Assembly (NCBI GenBank): GCA_003439945.1
Contig: QVRM01002203.1
Location: 1 to 64,000, forward strand
DNA: 64,000 nucleotides
From: Dermanyssus gallinae
Taxonomy: Eukaryota > Arthropoda > Arachnida > Mesostigmata > Dermanyssidae
Reading direction: 5' to 3'
Shown piece by piece: positions 11,535-23,507 of the stretch; the stretch's first letter is position 1; each line of letters starts with the position of its first letter. A program made the translations under genes and the position numbers. The notes beneath the pieces are model-generated. The model saw only the letters and a list, made by a program, of their open reading frames with translations, did not search any database and was not told the DNA's origin.

Positions 11535-11686
11535 AAATATATACATATATAAATATATAAATACATATATATATATATATCGTTGACCATTATAAACTTT
11601 ATCTTTAACGTGTGTGTTACCTATCACGTGCACGCTTGGTCTGTTGTGGCGACGGTACTAGAAAGGTCCCCCAAACGGGGACGGCA

Positions 11687-11731
11687 GATCTACAATGCAG
11701 AAGGAATGGACTTCCTTCTGCATTGTAGATC
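11687..11731. repeat. Perfect 20-bp inverted repeat with 5-nt loop (unit 2)
   Basis: Arms 11687-11706 and 11712-11731, loop TGGAC; identical to the hairpin in unit 1. Confidence 0.9.
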
Positions 11732-11895
11732 AATATCAAGGCGCTATTTAAAGAAGATGAATTTTTGTCTCTGGGTGAAATGTGTAAGAAATTGCCGACC
11801 CTTGCGAATTAGTTGTTCTGTCCGAACACTGGAAGTACCCAAGGCGTTCAAGACGAGCAGGCAAAGATTTGGGGATACCCGATAGATAAACATTT

Positions 11896-12076
11896 TAACA
11901 GCTTATTGCTTCGGATGGACTGTGTGGCCAGGCTCAGATATGCCGCCGTCGACTACAGAAGGAGCAAGGAAATCGGCGACTATTGCCTACTAGCATATTG
12001 CCCCGCTCGGGCGTGAGTGTCCTCTCATCTGGACGCTTACCGCTGTCCGCGCAGAGGCCGTTTTCCCACACTGACA
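11896..12076 (-). pseudogene. REL-family endonuclease scrap (unit 2)
   Basis: Duplicate of 7750-7930. The KRPDERTL block and the frame-shifted FLAPSVV...EPGH block are both readable. Confidence 0.65.
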
Positions 12077-12410
12077 ATACAAGGTTTGTTTTTAGTTGTA
12101 GGCGTTCCATCGTCGAGAAGTTTGCCTGTAACCATACGCCTGAATCCTTGCCGAAAACGGCTTTTTAGCTAACTCTAGTGGTTCCGTCTCGAGCATTGCT
12201 GATTGAGTAGAGGGCTGCCTCCGTTGCTGCCGGATTCCCGAATCCCAGCTAGTGTGCACCCGTTGCGTCATAAATAGTGGTTTTAGTGAGATATTCGCGG
12301 CGAGCGTGCACAATGCAGATACGTACGCTGGAGGGCAAACCAGACCGTGTTTTAGAAGGACAAATGATGTTATGCCGAATATAAACGACTGAAGCGGGAG
12401 GGGGAGAGAT

Positions 12411-12840
12411 TTGCAGGAGAATACCTACGACCTTCAGTAGCGCTGAAGTCAGGTGATGGCGACGTCTCAAAGGGAACGAGCAAAAAAAAGATCGTTAGAA
12501 GCCAGGGTTAGACGAAATCGAGCTCACTAGTGAAGCTCTTAAAGAAGCTATCGATGTCCGCTTGAATGTTCTCCCTGGATGTGACAGGGACTAGAGGCAG
12601 CATAGTCGACGCTGGCCATTCTAGATCTTCCGAAGTTCAGAAGCTGGTGGATGTAGCTCCATAAGGCTTCTATGCGGTCACGGTCCACTCTCTGGCGTTG
12701 GATGGCACGTAATCTATTATCTACATATTTAAACATGGCCTGGTCAGTCCTAAGCTAGCACAACTTTTTGTATAGCGATATACTATCTTGTTTGTGTAAC
12801 TTTTGGCATAAAATATTTTTTTTATTTCCACCCTCTTCTG
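12411..12840. other. Flank of the duplication, no recognisable gene
   Basis: Only a short minus-strand ORF (12548-12736) with no domain I recognise. Confidence 0.4.
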
Positions 12841-13560
12841 ACAAATTTGACCGGGACCCTCTCAATGGTATTTATATATTTTACCATAAAAAGAGTGCAA
12901 ACCTGGCTGCAATAAAGTAATTTAAGTAAGACTAGAGAAACTTACATAGATATAAGGATTATTAAAAATGAAACATTTAACTATGGTATTACATAAATGT
13001 GAAACAGGAGCCATGCAGCAAATAAGTGGTGATCGTTTGTCTCTGGGTTTGTACTACTTTTAGTGGCAGTGTATATAGTATTATGTTTAAGGAAGTCTAG
13101 TTTAGGGACCACAATTACACCACGATCAAGAAAAAAAATCGATACCGGTATTGCGTCGTTACCGAGTGTATATATTGGCGAACTGTCATCTCATGGCACC
13201 ACGGTACATTAAGGCACAGATATTTGCATCCTATTCTCACAATACCAGCTTTCAATATTTTGATTTGCTAGGTGGATAATAATTGTGCGGTTGCCGACGG
13301 CTGAGTATATTTTTAAATCGTCCGCAAATTAGGGATGAGTGACCCCTTCTGATATAATTGATGGGGATTCAAGGACGTATATTCTGAGCAGGCGCCCAAT
13401 GCACAATCTTTGCGGCACCCTTTGAGGGAGTCACTTTCCACGTTATCGACCGACCCACGCCTCTAGCTTAGTTTTTCTAGCCAGAGCTAAATCCAGCTTG
13501 CCATCAGTGTATCGCCCACCGTGTAGTCCGACTAGAAGATCCCAGGGTATCATGCACGCG
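12840..13560 (-). pseudogene. CR1/Jockey-like reverse transcriptase fragment
   Basis: The minus strand carries a degraded RT core: GVPQ followed by a damaged LGPLLF-type stretch (about 13440-13350), SIISEGVT and FADDLKIYSAV (around 13290-13320), the catalytic F/YADD box. Stops and indels interrupt every frame. The boundaries are approximate. Confidence 0.6.
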
Positions 13561-13936
13561 AGTGCAACGAGTTCCTCGGTAGAAGTCGTGCGGTATGTTT
13601 GATTTACTAAGATGGCGATCCTACGTTGGGCCCCTCATGATGCGCGGAATAGCCTGATTTTCTTATATTGGAGCTACATTGGCGGCTGTCGATTCGGCAA
13701 CCGATGCCAAGAGTCGCCGCTTATTATCGGAGATTTAGTCTTTTTCTTGACTGGGATGTTGTGGTCCTGCAGAGGTGGTGATCCATACAGTCAGCGACTT
13801 TTCAATGATAGCTTAGGGCAGGTGGTTACAATGAGTGAAAGGTCATTCACATACGCAACTATTTTTCTGGGACTCTCAGGATCACTTTTTCCTCTACGGA
13901 ATCATGATGTCTGGACTGAGTTGAGTACCTTCGGTA

Positions 13937-14105
13937 CAAAACTTTTCGGGCTGACCCTCAGCCAAGATTTAACGTTTACGGAACTGCCTTTCGCATTGCT
14001 TCATAGACGGACCCCCATAAATACAAATGTGCAACGGTCGGGCTCGAACCCGCGCACCTATGTTTCTCTTCCGGTCGCAAAGCGCTGACAGATGCACTAC
14101 GTATT
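13937..14105 (-). mobile_element. tRNA-derived SINE, family 2
   Basis: On the minus strand: GTAGTGCATCTGTCAGCGC (box A-like), GCGGGTTCGAGCCCGACC (box B), ATTTATGGGGGTCCGTCTATG, and a tail with GGCTGAGGGTCAGCC, a 6-bp stem with 3-nt loop. This is the best preserved promoter of the family in the window. Confidence 0.78.
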
Positions 14106-15090
14106 CTGCGGGCAGGAGGCTCCATCGGGGCGTCAAGAGCAGTCGAGAGCGAAAATACTGCAGGTGTAATCGTCATGGTTGCTAAGGCTTTCCTCATGTT
14201 CGATAAATTCGATTTGTGGGAAGACAGTGGCGAATTATTAGACACAAAGGGGAATTATCGAAAGAGCATTTTCGTAAACCAATGTCAGATTCGGAACTAA
14301 GCACCGTTCAGACCCGCACGACGGTCACCGCTGTATTCAGGTTTGCCAGGCCTAGCCCCTTTTCTCCAGTCACTCTTGCAGTTATCGTCCACGATCGTCT
14401 GCAAGTGGCGTTTGGTGGCTGGTTGAATCGGAAATCGGCGAGTAGGTGTAAATGGCTACTCAATAAGTGTGATAGCCATTTTGTACAAAGACGTCTTATT
14501 GACAAATATATTGTGTTCAACGCTGCCATTGACGAAATGAGCTCCCATTGACTCGGCAGTGGAGGTTGTTGCAGTAGCTCAGTCGATTCGAGTTAGATTG
14601 AAGGTACTAAGCGGTTGTTATGGACCTGCTGAACCAGGTCTTACATAGAAATATAAGATACATACACACTGTTGGGTGCACACACCCCTGATCAATTGCA
14701 CCTGATAAATACTGTTTAACCGTTTATCATTGACTCTAATATTGCCTCGTTTGTTGCCTTTGATGGAGATTGGCGGGCGGGAATTTCGCTGTTAGTGACA
14801 GCGGCCGCAACACTAATACATTTCTCGGTCACATTTTCATGCGGCAGCCGACAGACAAAAACTTGATGACACCCCCGACGCCCAGAAATTGAAATCAAGC
14901 ACTGTTATTTTTGTCTCATATTGCACAAATAAGCAAAACGATGACTAGCGAAGCTTTAACCTTAGGCGCGATGTTTTGATGGATGTCTAAGACCGCGCCG
15001 CCAGGAGGAATTCGAGAAATGAGTTTGCGCTTCGTGTTCTTCCGAGCAACGGTGGACAGACTATTATCGGTCACGAAAACATTGTGAGAG
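14106..15090. other. No recognisable gene
   Basis: Short ORFs on both strands lack recognised motifs. I see no tRNA-like promoter or terminal repeats. Confidence 0.4.
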
Positions 15091-15109
15091 ACTCAACTTG
15101 TCGAGGCCT

Positions 15110-15450
15110 GGTTGGCGTAGCTTTTTTTAGAGAACTAACTGGAATGTGCGGTTGCGCGCTGCTTCGCCCATGCAGGGCATTTGAAACAGTATGGGGTGTC
15201 CTCTGGTCCATCGCACCAGTAGACGCACTCGGGCTAGAAACTTTTCCAATTCTGGACAGGTTGCCTCATAGACGGCGGCGCTTGGCTACCTTCGGGTCCT
15301 TGAGAACCGTTTTAGCAAGAACGAGGGCCGCCGCTGTGCTAACTGTCCGGTACGCTGCAATTACCCTGAGGGCTCTGACCCTCTGGGCCCGACGCAGGCG
15401 GTTCCGGTTGGCGGCAGACGTTAGGGTGTTGGTTTGGAGGAGATTGACCC
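15110..15450 (-). pseudogene. R1-clade element, C-terminal fragment
   Basis: Minus strand reads NRNRLRRAQRVRALRV, AYRTVSTAAALVLA, KRRRLW and then CVYCGDGPEDT...FKCPAWAKQR, a degenerate form of the CCHC knuckle that ends R1-clade ORF2. It aligns with the C-terminus of the R1 element at 53129-55954. Frameshifts separate the pieces. Confidence 0.75.
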
Positions 15451-15776
15451 CGAAGAGAAGGTAATACAAAATAATAATGTAATATAAAGGTGATATAAAA
15501 TAATAGAGTGATATAATACACATTGTATACTCCAACGGTCGTATGTGATATCAAAAGTGACAGATTCACCACAGGGCGTGTTCCTGTAACAGACAACCAC
15601 CACCTCAGATTTTGTCAGGAGTCCCTATAAGTCGCAATACGATACGCTGCAAATCTAGCTGGTGGCCACTAGCTTAGTAATAGTACCAACCACAGATGAG
15701 AGCCTCTCAGCTACGCACGAGGTATTTTTTAACTGTCGCTTGAATAATCTTAGGGAAGTACAAATCTTAGGCTGCT

Positions 15777-18480
15777 AAACAGTGAACCCCAACTCTCGGG
15801 CAACCGGCACTTTAGGGTTTGCGAGCTGACCTTTTTGTGAGTATTGGGAACTTCGAATATCGTAGATCTTCTCCGCGCCCTAACTATTTTTGAGATACAG
15901 GGATTGTAATGCCTGGTTGCGAGTGTACCTGCATGCAGAATATATCCCTTTGCAACTAACAGAAGCCCGTGGGTGAAAAACAGGTCTCCTACAGAATCAC
16001 TCCGGCGTCCAGGAAATATTTCCCGTAATGCGTCATTTTGTATGACCTTCGTTCTACGGCCATGATCCCCACCTCCCCACAGAAGAATTCCGTAGCAAAG
16101 AATGGACATAAACAGTGAATTGTAAAGGCCTTCAGTGGAGACCACAAGCTGTTTCATGCGCCGTAAAGCTGAAATGACCGCATAGTATTTAAAAGTTATA
16201 TAGTCTAAGTGCGGTTGCCACAATAGCTTATTATGAGGAGTTACTCCCAGCCACTTGACCAGACAGGAGTGATTTGCCACATGTGGGCGGAGTTGGAAGA
16301 ACGGTGGCACGCTAACTAGCCTTCTAGCTTAGTAAAATCACATGAAAGTCGTTTTGCTAGAGTAAACGACTAAGCCAAACTCATTGAACGTTTTTTTATG
16401 ATGTGGTCCACCAGGGTAATAGAATGACTTACTTTGCCACTAGTGTCGGGTGGATCTATTAGAAAAAGGCTCGTTGTGTCATCAGCATGAGGTATCGATC
16501 TGCCTAACTCGTCACGTTTGATCTTCAAAAGTATAAAATTTTACAAAAAATGACCAAGAACAGAGCTTTGCAGTGTTCCAATGTCAAACTATGCCAGCGC
16601 GATTTCACCGCCAAGTTGTGCCAACATTTGAGTAAAACATTATGGTCAAGCGAACTAAAAGCAGCCGCCACATTAAGGAAAACACCCAAGCAGATCTTAT
16701 TAGCCTCTACTGAGTCAACAACGTCCTGTCACAATTCCTCAAGCGCCGCATCCGTGGACCGAGCAAGGTGAAAGCTCAATTGATCAGGTGAGAGGAAATC
16801 AATATGTTCCAAGTAGCAATTTAATTGACGCAACACCTCCTTCTCTCATGTAATTTTTAAGACGTAATCACTTTTAGATATAGAACGGTAATTAGTCGGT
16901 AGAGACCTGTCACCCTTTTCTATATAGGGGAACAACAAGAGACGTTTTTAAACAGTCTGGAAGCTCACCTGTTTGAAACGAGAGGCTAATAATACCTAGG
17001 GACATGCTATAAATGGAGCCGTAACCAAGGGACATGCTATAAATGGAGCCACTAGCTTTAGCAGGGACACCAAGACTGCAATTCGTCCAACCGGCTCGCA
17101 AAGAATCCATGGCCCTCAGCACCTCGAGACGGGTAACAGAAGCGATAGCAAACTCATCCGTTCTTTTATCCCAAAGTCCTTCTAAAACAGGTTTAATGTC
17201 CTTCCCTGAACCAAGCGCGCAATTCCGCGGTGCGACAACCAACCGAAGCAAAAAGACGATTTCGTTCATCTGAAATAAGCTTGACATCAGTTAACAATCC
17301 ACCGGACCTTGAAGGCAAGATCGAACGAAGCTCTGTTCGTCGCGTTTTTTACCACACGTCTTGTTTATAAACTTCCAGAGTCGCCTGAAATCCTTTTTGA
17401 GAACTTCAAACCGAATTCTTTATATATATATAAAAGCCCCTTTTGTCGCACGGACAGCGGTTGTATACCCTTCTCTGAAAGATAAGTACGCCGTCCTGGC
17501 ATCTAATGTTTTTAGTCAACGATATATAGGGGCCAGTTTGTTAGCTTTGCGAAGACCTGCAGAAAAAAACAATGGAGTTCTCATACCGCATGCTCAAGCA
17601 TAGCAAACGCTTATCGTATATGGATGTGAGCGTGGCCCGGAACGCCTCAAAAGCAGAGCTGACATCAGGGGCATCAACAACATTCAATCATGAAGCCTAA
17701 TTGACCCTGCCGAAGAACTTAGCTATGCCAGGCCTGCCATGCTGCCTATAGGTTGCAGTAGATGCAGGAAATGATAACTACAGAGAAGGTTGGCCTCCAA
17801 TTAGATGTACAACTATAGGGGAATGGTCGGAAAACATCACTGCATTGAGGACAGCCGGTCGAATACTTTAAATATGTTAGCAATTTGCTATTGCAATGAG
17901 ATAAATGCATGTACCCTAAGAGGGGCGAGTGATAAACTTAATGACATGCGTAAATCCTTTTGCATCAAAGAAGGATAAACATTTAGGTGGAGTGTCGGCT
18001 ATAATATTGACATTTGGGTCAACCATTAAAATGCATGGCAAGCTGCCGCTCGTCGGAAGAAGCCCATTCAAGATATTAGGCAGAATATGGCAATATGTCA
18101 CTGGACATAAGTAAAAAGGTAGCCCTAAAGCAAATTGCCTGAACAAATCCATCAGAAGTACGCAATGAATGAGCGAAGATGACCTTTATCTCTGTTTTGA
18201 TAAAATTCCTGCCCCACCCCCAGGACGCCTTTCTCTACAGACAGCAAAGGGTTTGTACCTCTCTACTGTGTGCAGCACATTATTAACATCTGATAGCCAG
18301 GTCTCGCTTACCACAAAAGCATCGCAACTTAACCCTTCATTTGTAAGAAAATCTGCTAGGGTATACCTCGACGTAACCCGTCTTGGTATGGCCAGCAGCA
18401 TCTTGAAAAGAAATTTGCTGTGTCCACGATTTTTATGGGCGATCGGTTTAACTGGACGAGGCAGAGAAGACAGCTTTCTT
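15777..18480 (-). pseudogene. Jockey/CR1-like LINE ORF2 (APE + RT), decayed
   Basis: Read from the right: an APE-type endonuclease start with SRYTLADFLTNEG, CDAFVVSETWLSD and GGGAGIL (about 18200-18450), then a degraded stretch with LMVDPNVN in place of GDFN (17916-18152); an RT entry block with LEVLRAMDSLRAG, LPDCLKTSLVVPLYRKG (16910-17287); a LSFHLARSTDAALEEL...ICLGVFLNVAAAF block (motif A; about 16650-16790); and a thumb region KWLGVTPHNKLLWQPHLDYI, SILCYGILLWGG, ALREIFPGRRSDS (15777-16310). Multiple stops and frameshifts. A 30-bp tandem duplication lies inside (16999-17050). Confidence 0.75.
16999..17050. repeat. 30-bp-period local tandem duplication
   Basis: The 22-mer beginning GGGACATGCTATAAATGG occurs at 16999-17020 and again at 17029-17050, separated by GTAACCAA. 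In the decayed RT it duplicates the residues GSIYSMSLG. Confidence 0.9.
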
Positions 18481-19320
18481 AGTGCGGTAGCCTGTGCCAC
18501 ATGAGGGGAGGCTGATTGGCGCATGGGTATGGCTGTAGCACCTAGAAGAATGAGACGAGCTTCTCTACCCTCAGTTGACTCGACGACCAACGATCTTGCG
18601 ACACTCGCATATGAACGCTTGGGTGGCGTGAAAATACTCGGCTGGGAATGAAGATCCGCAGTGATGCTAGGAGAAGCGGCCGGCGACGTTTCAACCACCT
18701 TCAAAGTTGAGGCTGCTGGATACGTCGTAGTTGCCTGCTAAAGTAGCCTGCATTCCATTAACGCTTTATGTTTCTTAATCGCGGCAGTTTATGTCGGACA
18801 AACCTCGGATAAAGAGGTATGCGGGCCTTTGCAGTTATTACGTCTGGCCGAGTCTTTGCAGTTTGCCTCAGCCGTAGACATTTAAAGCATGCCTAACATA
18901 ACAAGCTTAAACGTACGCCATGCAAGAAACGCCTCAGCTAGAGGAATCTTGCTGAATTGAAGAATCACCGTATCAGTAGGGAATAATGTCAGCTTACCAG
19001 ACACTCGCCGCCTGTATTTCTCTTTTGGCCGAGACTACACTTACAACACTTAGAGCCCCCGGTCGACTCGACTGATTTTGATCCAATATTTGGCCAGATC
19101 TTGACATTTGGCTAATACCGGGATACCCACGACTCTGTTGATCTTAAACGCCTCTGCAGCTTTATGGAATGTGTTGAACCACAGTTGAACGATACCACAT
19201 CTTGATTCAGATTGAAATTGTGAAAACAGTCTAAAAGTTCACTACATAGAGCAATAAGCTTATCAGTGAAAGGCTCGTAAGCGATTGATGTTGTATCTGT
19301 GTTCTCAGTCGGCAATAAAT
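18481..19320 (-). pseudogene. Gag-like ORF1 remnant upstream of the Jockey/CR1-like ORF2
   Basis: Minus strand shows PLAEAFLAWRTFKL, then RRNNCKGPHTSLSEVCP, which resembles the last zinc knuckle of LINE gag proteins (CxNCxGxHxSxxxxCP), and KRSYASVARSL, a motif typical of the gag C-terminus. The frame then continues into the endonuclease of the neighbouring ORF2 without an obvious stop. Stops elsewhere make it non-functional. Confidence 0.6.
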
Positions 19321-19560
19321 CGCAACCCGAAAATAGTCTTTAGTGCGTTTAGCCACCCTGTCGCGAATAGCCCGGATCTCATCAGCGAAACATGTACAAG
19401 TTTTGAGCATATCGGATGTTAAAAACGTCTAAAGCGTAAAATGTACGCCTGTGTAGTGGGTCTCTGATGTGAGACTCTCCAGATTATATATGTTATCAAC
19501 AAACAACAAACAATACTGGCAGCAAGCAGCTCCTATCATCCCTCTTCCCTTTCCTCAGAA

Positions 19561-20490
19561 CAAGTGGCATTGCAAGTGGATGCCGTAACAAGCAAGCCCC
19601 AGTTGCCGACGGCTGTGGAAAGCGGTGGGGGTGGAGTGAGTGTGGAAGAAGAAAGTGATGAGAAAAGCAGAGAGCATACGACAACAGGGGGATTGGAAGA
19701 TCGTAACAACGAAAAATCACCGTGCGGCGTAGAAGAAGCAGTGGAAACGCGAGGAGCAGCACAAACGTCAACAATGCACCAAAACAATAACAATCGACGA
19801 CGAGACAAAGTTGAAGAAGAAGGAGTTAAATAAGAAAGAACTATCTAATTCAAACGGCGCGCAACACCTAAAGAGAGTGGAGAATAACTGCCCAAAGGCG
19901 CTTTAGTGGTTGGCAGTTCCAATGCGAAGCGCATTAAGACATTTGTGATGAACGCTATTAAGAATGACAAATGTAGCGATAATAATAGTTATGGAGGAAC
20001 AACTATGCGCACATAATTGAACATGTTTTAGCTAAATTGCGCCCTGATACTCGCCGTTTCAATCTAGTCTTTCTCCAGTCTGGACTAAAGGATGTGATAA
20101 ATAGTGCTGCACGAAAAGGTTGCTTAATTTCGGAGGTATGGTTTATTAAATTGAATGCGCGCTTAACGATCTTGTCAGTTTCGTCTATCAAAATAATATA
20201 CGACTAATTGTGTGCTCTATTCCCATTGCAATGGGATACGAAGAGGAGTGTAGGTTTATCAACGAACAACTGAAATGCAAATTTAATATGAGTATCATTG
20301 TTTTTAAAGATTTTAGTTTCATTCAAAAGAAAGCCAAGGATATGCATATTAATGGATTGCATTTTGGAATCCATGGTGCCCGGTTGGTCGCTCAGTATAT
20401 CTCTCGTGAGATAGCCAACCACCTGAACATAACCGCCCAGCTGGAGCCTGTACAGCTATCATATAAAGACGGTCGCACAATGGCTGATCG
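19561..20490 (+). pseudogene. CR1-superclade ORF1 region with SGNH-esterase domain
   Basis: A charged, Asn/Glu-rich N-terminal part (19564-19830) precedes three SGNH-hydrolase signatures in order: ALVVGSSNAKRIKTF (block I, catalytic Ser; about 19900), NLVFLQSGLKDVIN (block III; about 20065-20105) and INGLHFGIHGARL (block V; about 20350-20390), where the usual DGLH Asp is Asn. CR1-group ORF1 proteins carry such esterases, thought to act on lipids or membranes. Frameshifts occur near 19990 and 20180. The last segment (from 20210) runs without a stop through a Ser/Pro-rich linker into the endonuclease. Confidence 0.75.
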
Positions 20491-23450
20491 AAATTCTTAT
20501 TTTCGGGACAATTTAATGCCTCCACAAAAACTGAAAATAAATCCATATTCCAATCATCCATTAGAAACCATCCAGTCCCCCACCCCGGAACCCCTGGTCT
20601 ACGATTGGCATCACTTTCAACCTTCTACCACCGAAACTAATCGCTCCATTCAATCCAGCAGTTCCGCTTCCCCCACTCCCCCCGTGGCTAACTGCGCTCT
20701 AAAATATTTATATTTCAATGCACGCTCGATTGGAAAGGATGATCGTGTTCAATTGCTCAATTCATATACCGACTTACATAGTTTTGATTTAATTTTTATA
20801 ACCGAAACATGGTTAGGTATAGGCGGGAGACATGTTACAAATTGTGAATTAAGCTGTGATAATAGGAATTCAGTACTTAGGTGCAATCGGGGCTCTCAAT
20901 GAGGTGGTGTCTGTATATTAGTTATAAAAACGTTAAAGTTTTGTGAGGTCAAGTTAGAGGATGATATTGAAGCATTAGCGCTGAACGTGTTTTCAAAATC
21001 ATGCTCACTCAGGATAGCATGTTTTTATGCTACGAATGCTGGATCGCTGCCAGAACGCAAAAATCGCATACAAATAATATGTGATACTTTTGAGAATATA
21101 TGTGATAGTGCTAAACCAATTATAATTGTTGGGGATTTTAACCTTCCAATAATTGACTGGCAAAATGTGTCCCTTTTAGATTCTCAAACAATGGAGACCA
21201 CTTTTACAAATGCTTGTATAACAAACGGTTTATATCAGCAAGTGACTGAAATTACGCGTCCTCCAGTGTATGCAAGAGACCCAATCTACAAGGAATGGCT
21301 AGAATATAGTATAAGTTCAAGTGATTCATCTAGTCATACAAACAGTCTTCTGTCGGATGAAACCAGCACAACTTGTACACTAAACGAAAACCCTAGAGGA
21401 AAATTGATTGCTTTAGTTCTTACTACCGATCCAGATATAAGTAGAAAATATATCTGTTTTTAAATCCCCGATGCGCTCAGATCATAACGCAATTTCTTTT
21501 AACCTTTTATTCGATTCTGAATATCCTCCTATTGAGGAGGGAGGATACAATTTCTTTAAGGGCGATTATGATCAAATCATAGAAAAGCTGAAACTTGTTC
21601 CATGGAGATATATATTCCTAAACTGTGATACCGAAAATAAAATGTATAATTGCTTTGTTTATCAGATGCACGTTGTGATCGAGGAATTTATTCCTAAACG
21701 CGCCGGCAAGTCTAAAAATAACACTAGGCTTCGTGAGTATATATCTAGTCTTAAATCACTTATTGAAAAAAAAACCGAATCCGCGGTATGCGACCAAACT
21801 GCGTAAGGCAAGCAGAAGACTTCGGGTACTGGAAGAATCCAATCTCGATTTTAAAGATTCTAAGTCGTTTTTTAGGCCAATACGCGCTTAATGGGAAAAA
21901 TGATATAACGGCACTTAAAACAGGTAATGCGGTTATCACTGATGATATCTCCAAAGCGGATGTTTTTATAACTTTCTTTTCTTATGTTTACGTGGCCCAA
22001 GCAGGTTCAACGAAAGCACTTACTTTCCCCCCGCCAACGTCATCAAGGTGTCCGTATTTATTTGTGTCGGAACATAATATTTTTAAGAAAATTTATGAAC
22101 TACCATCTAAATGTAGCCTCACCCCAGACAGCATCCCTCCATTATTTTATAAAAAAAAGTGGCACATGTTATAACTGAGCCACTCTCATTAATTTATGCT
22201 AGGTCCTATGAAGATGGTGTTGTGCCTGATTTTTTCCGACAATCCGTAATTACGCCTGTACATAAAAAGGGATCCAAGTCGAATGTTGATAACTATAGAC
22301 CTGTGGCACAATCATCAATAGCGTGTATATTATTTGAAAAATTACTTGTAGATCATATATTTCACTTCATGCAGTCTGAGGGAGTGCTTGACGAGCAGCA
22401 ACATGGCTTTACTAAGGGCAAATCCACAGCAACACAACTGGTTGAAATGGTCCAAGATTGGGCCATTTATATTAACAAAAAGAAAGCATTTGATTGTGTT
22501 TATTTTGATTTTTCTAAAGCATTTGACAGAGTAAACCATTTAAAACTTTTACAGAAACTAATTTACTTAAATATAAACAAGCACACCGTTTTATGGATAT
22601 CAAGTTATCTAACGAATCAAAGGTTTTATGTGCGGGTAAACTTGAGTTTTAGTCGGTATGGGGTGTGTCCTTCGGGCGTGCCTCAGGGATCATGTCTAGG
22701 CCCACTTTTATTCTGTATATTCATCTTAGATCATAAAAACGTTATACCCAAAACACTAAAGCACAAACTCTACGCAAATGATCTTAAACTTTATGGGCAC
22801 AAAAGCCGAGAGGGAGATATTACAAAGAACAATTGGCTCCATTTCCGATTGGTGCGCCAAAAATGATATGATAATTTTCGGTCCCTAAATGCGCCGTTGT
22901 GTGTCTGAAAGAGGACCACGTTTACACACTTGATGGACAAGAGATACCCAGAGTAAACAGCATTCGCGACCTTGAGGTAACGGTAACACCAGAGCTAGAT
23001 TTTAACATTCACATCACGCAAACTATTCAATCTGCTAGTCTTATATGTAATATGATATTTTCTTGTTTTATTATCAAATGTCCAATGTTCTATATCCGCC
23101 TTTATAATAGCCTTGTGTTCCCAAATTCATCTACAGCTGTGAAGTCTGGCGGCCGTATTTGAAGAAACATATTGATGCAATTGAAAAAGTTCAGTCTAAA
23201 TTCCTTCGACGTGTTGCATTGAGATGTAAGGTAGAGCGTAGCAGTCTCGACTTAGTACCTATATCAGAACTACACTCGATTGCAGATTTCAAAATGTACG
23301 CACGAATCTCTCAGTCTTCCCATCTTTTTTAATATTCGCGACAACAATCTGCGCAGTACTCAAACCATATCGTCGAAAATAGTTGCACGATCTGACCGAA
23401 TCAACAATATGTTTTCGTGGCGCATGGCCAGAATGTTGAGAACCATGAAC
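20491..23450 (+). pseudogene. CR1-superclade LINE ORF2 (APE + RT), decayed
   Basis: Endonuclease motifs: YLYFNARSIG, LIFITETWLG, IIVGDFNLPIIDW and RSDHNAISF. RT motifs: ITPVHKKGSKSNVDNYRPV, QHGFTKGKSTATQLVE, CVYFDFSKAFDRVNH, GVPQGSCLGPLLF and YANDLKLYG (catalytic second Asp replaced by Asn; about 22774-22790). Thumb-like DLEVTVTPELDFNIHI follows. Breaks: an in-frame TGA at 20900-20902 (probably from CGA), frameshifts near 21465, 21800, 22160 and 22870. No poly(A) was found; sequence changes to REL-2 at about 23508. Confidence 0.82.
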
Positions 23451-23507
23451 TAGTGATATATTATTATATACTGTACAATTACATTATTAATTATTACCTA
23501 TTATATT

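Larger units (their letters stand above)
8265..12410. repeat. Tandem duplication unit, copy 2 (about 4.15 kb)
   Basis: Directly follows copy 1 with the same order and orientation of contents. It ends at GGGGGAGAGAT (12401-12410), after which the sequence diverges (TTGCAGGAG). Length differs from copy 1 mainly through TA tracts (for example the tract at 11450-11534). No target duplication flanks the pair beyond a 2-base AT match at the junctions. Confidence 0.93.

Noticed and set aside
4151..12410. Long terminal repeats of an LTR element (two 4.1 kb units)
   Set aside because: Units are directly adjacent with no internal region, gag/pol, primer site or TG...CA ends; a tandem duplication fits better.
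13612..14088. 158-codon plus-strand ORF
   Set aside because: Its 3' half overlaps the minus-strand SINE at 13937-14105 and the rest has no recognised domain.
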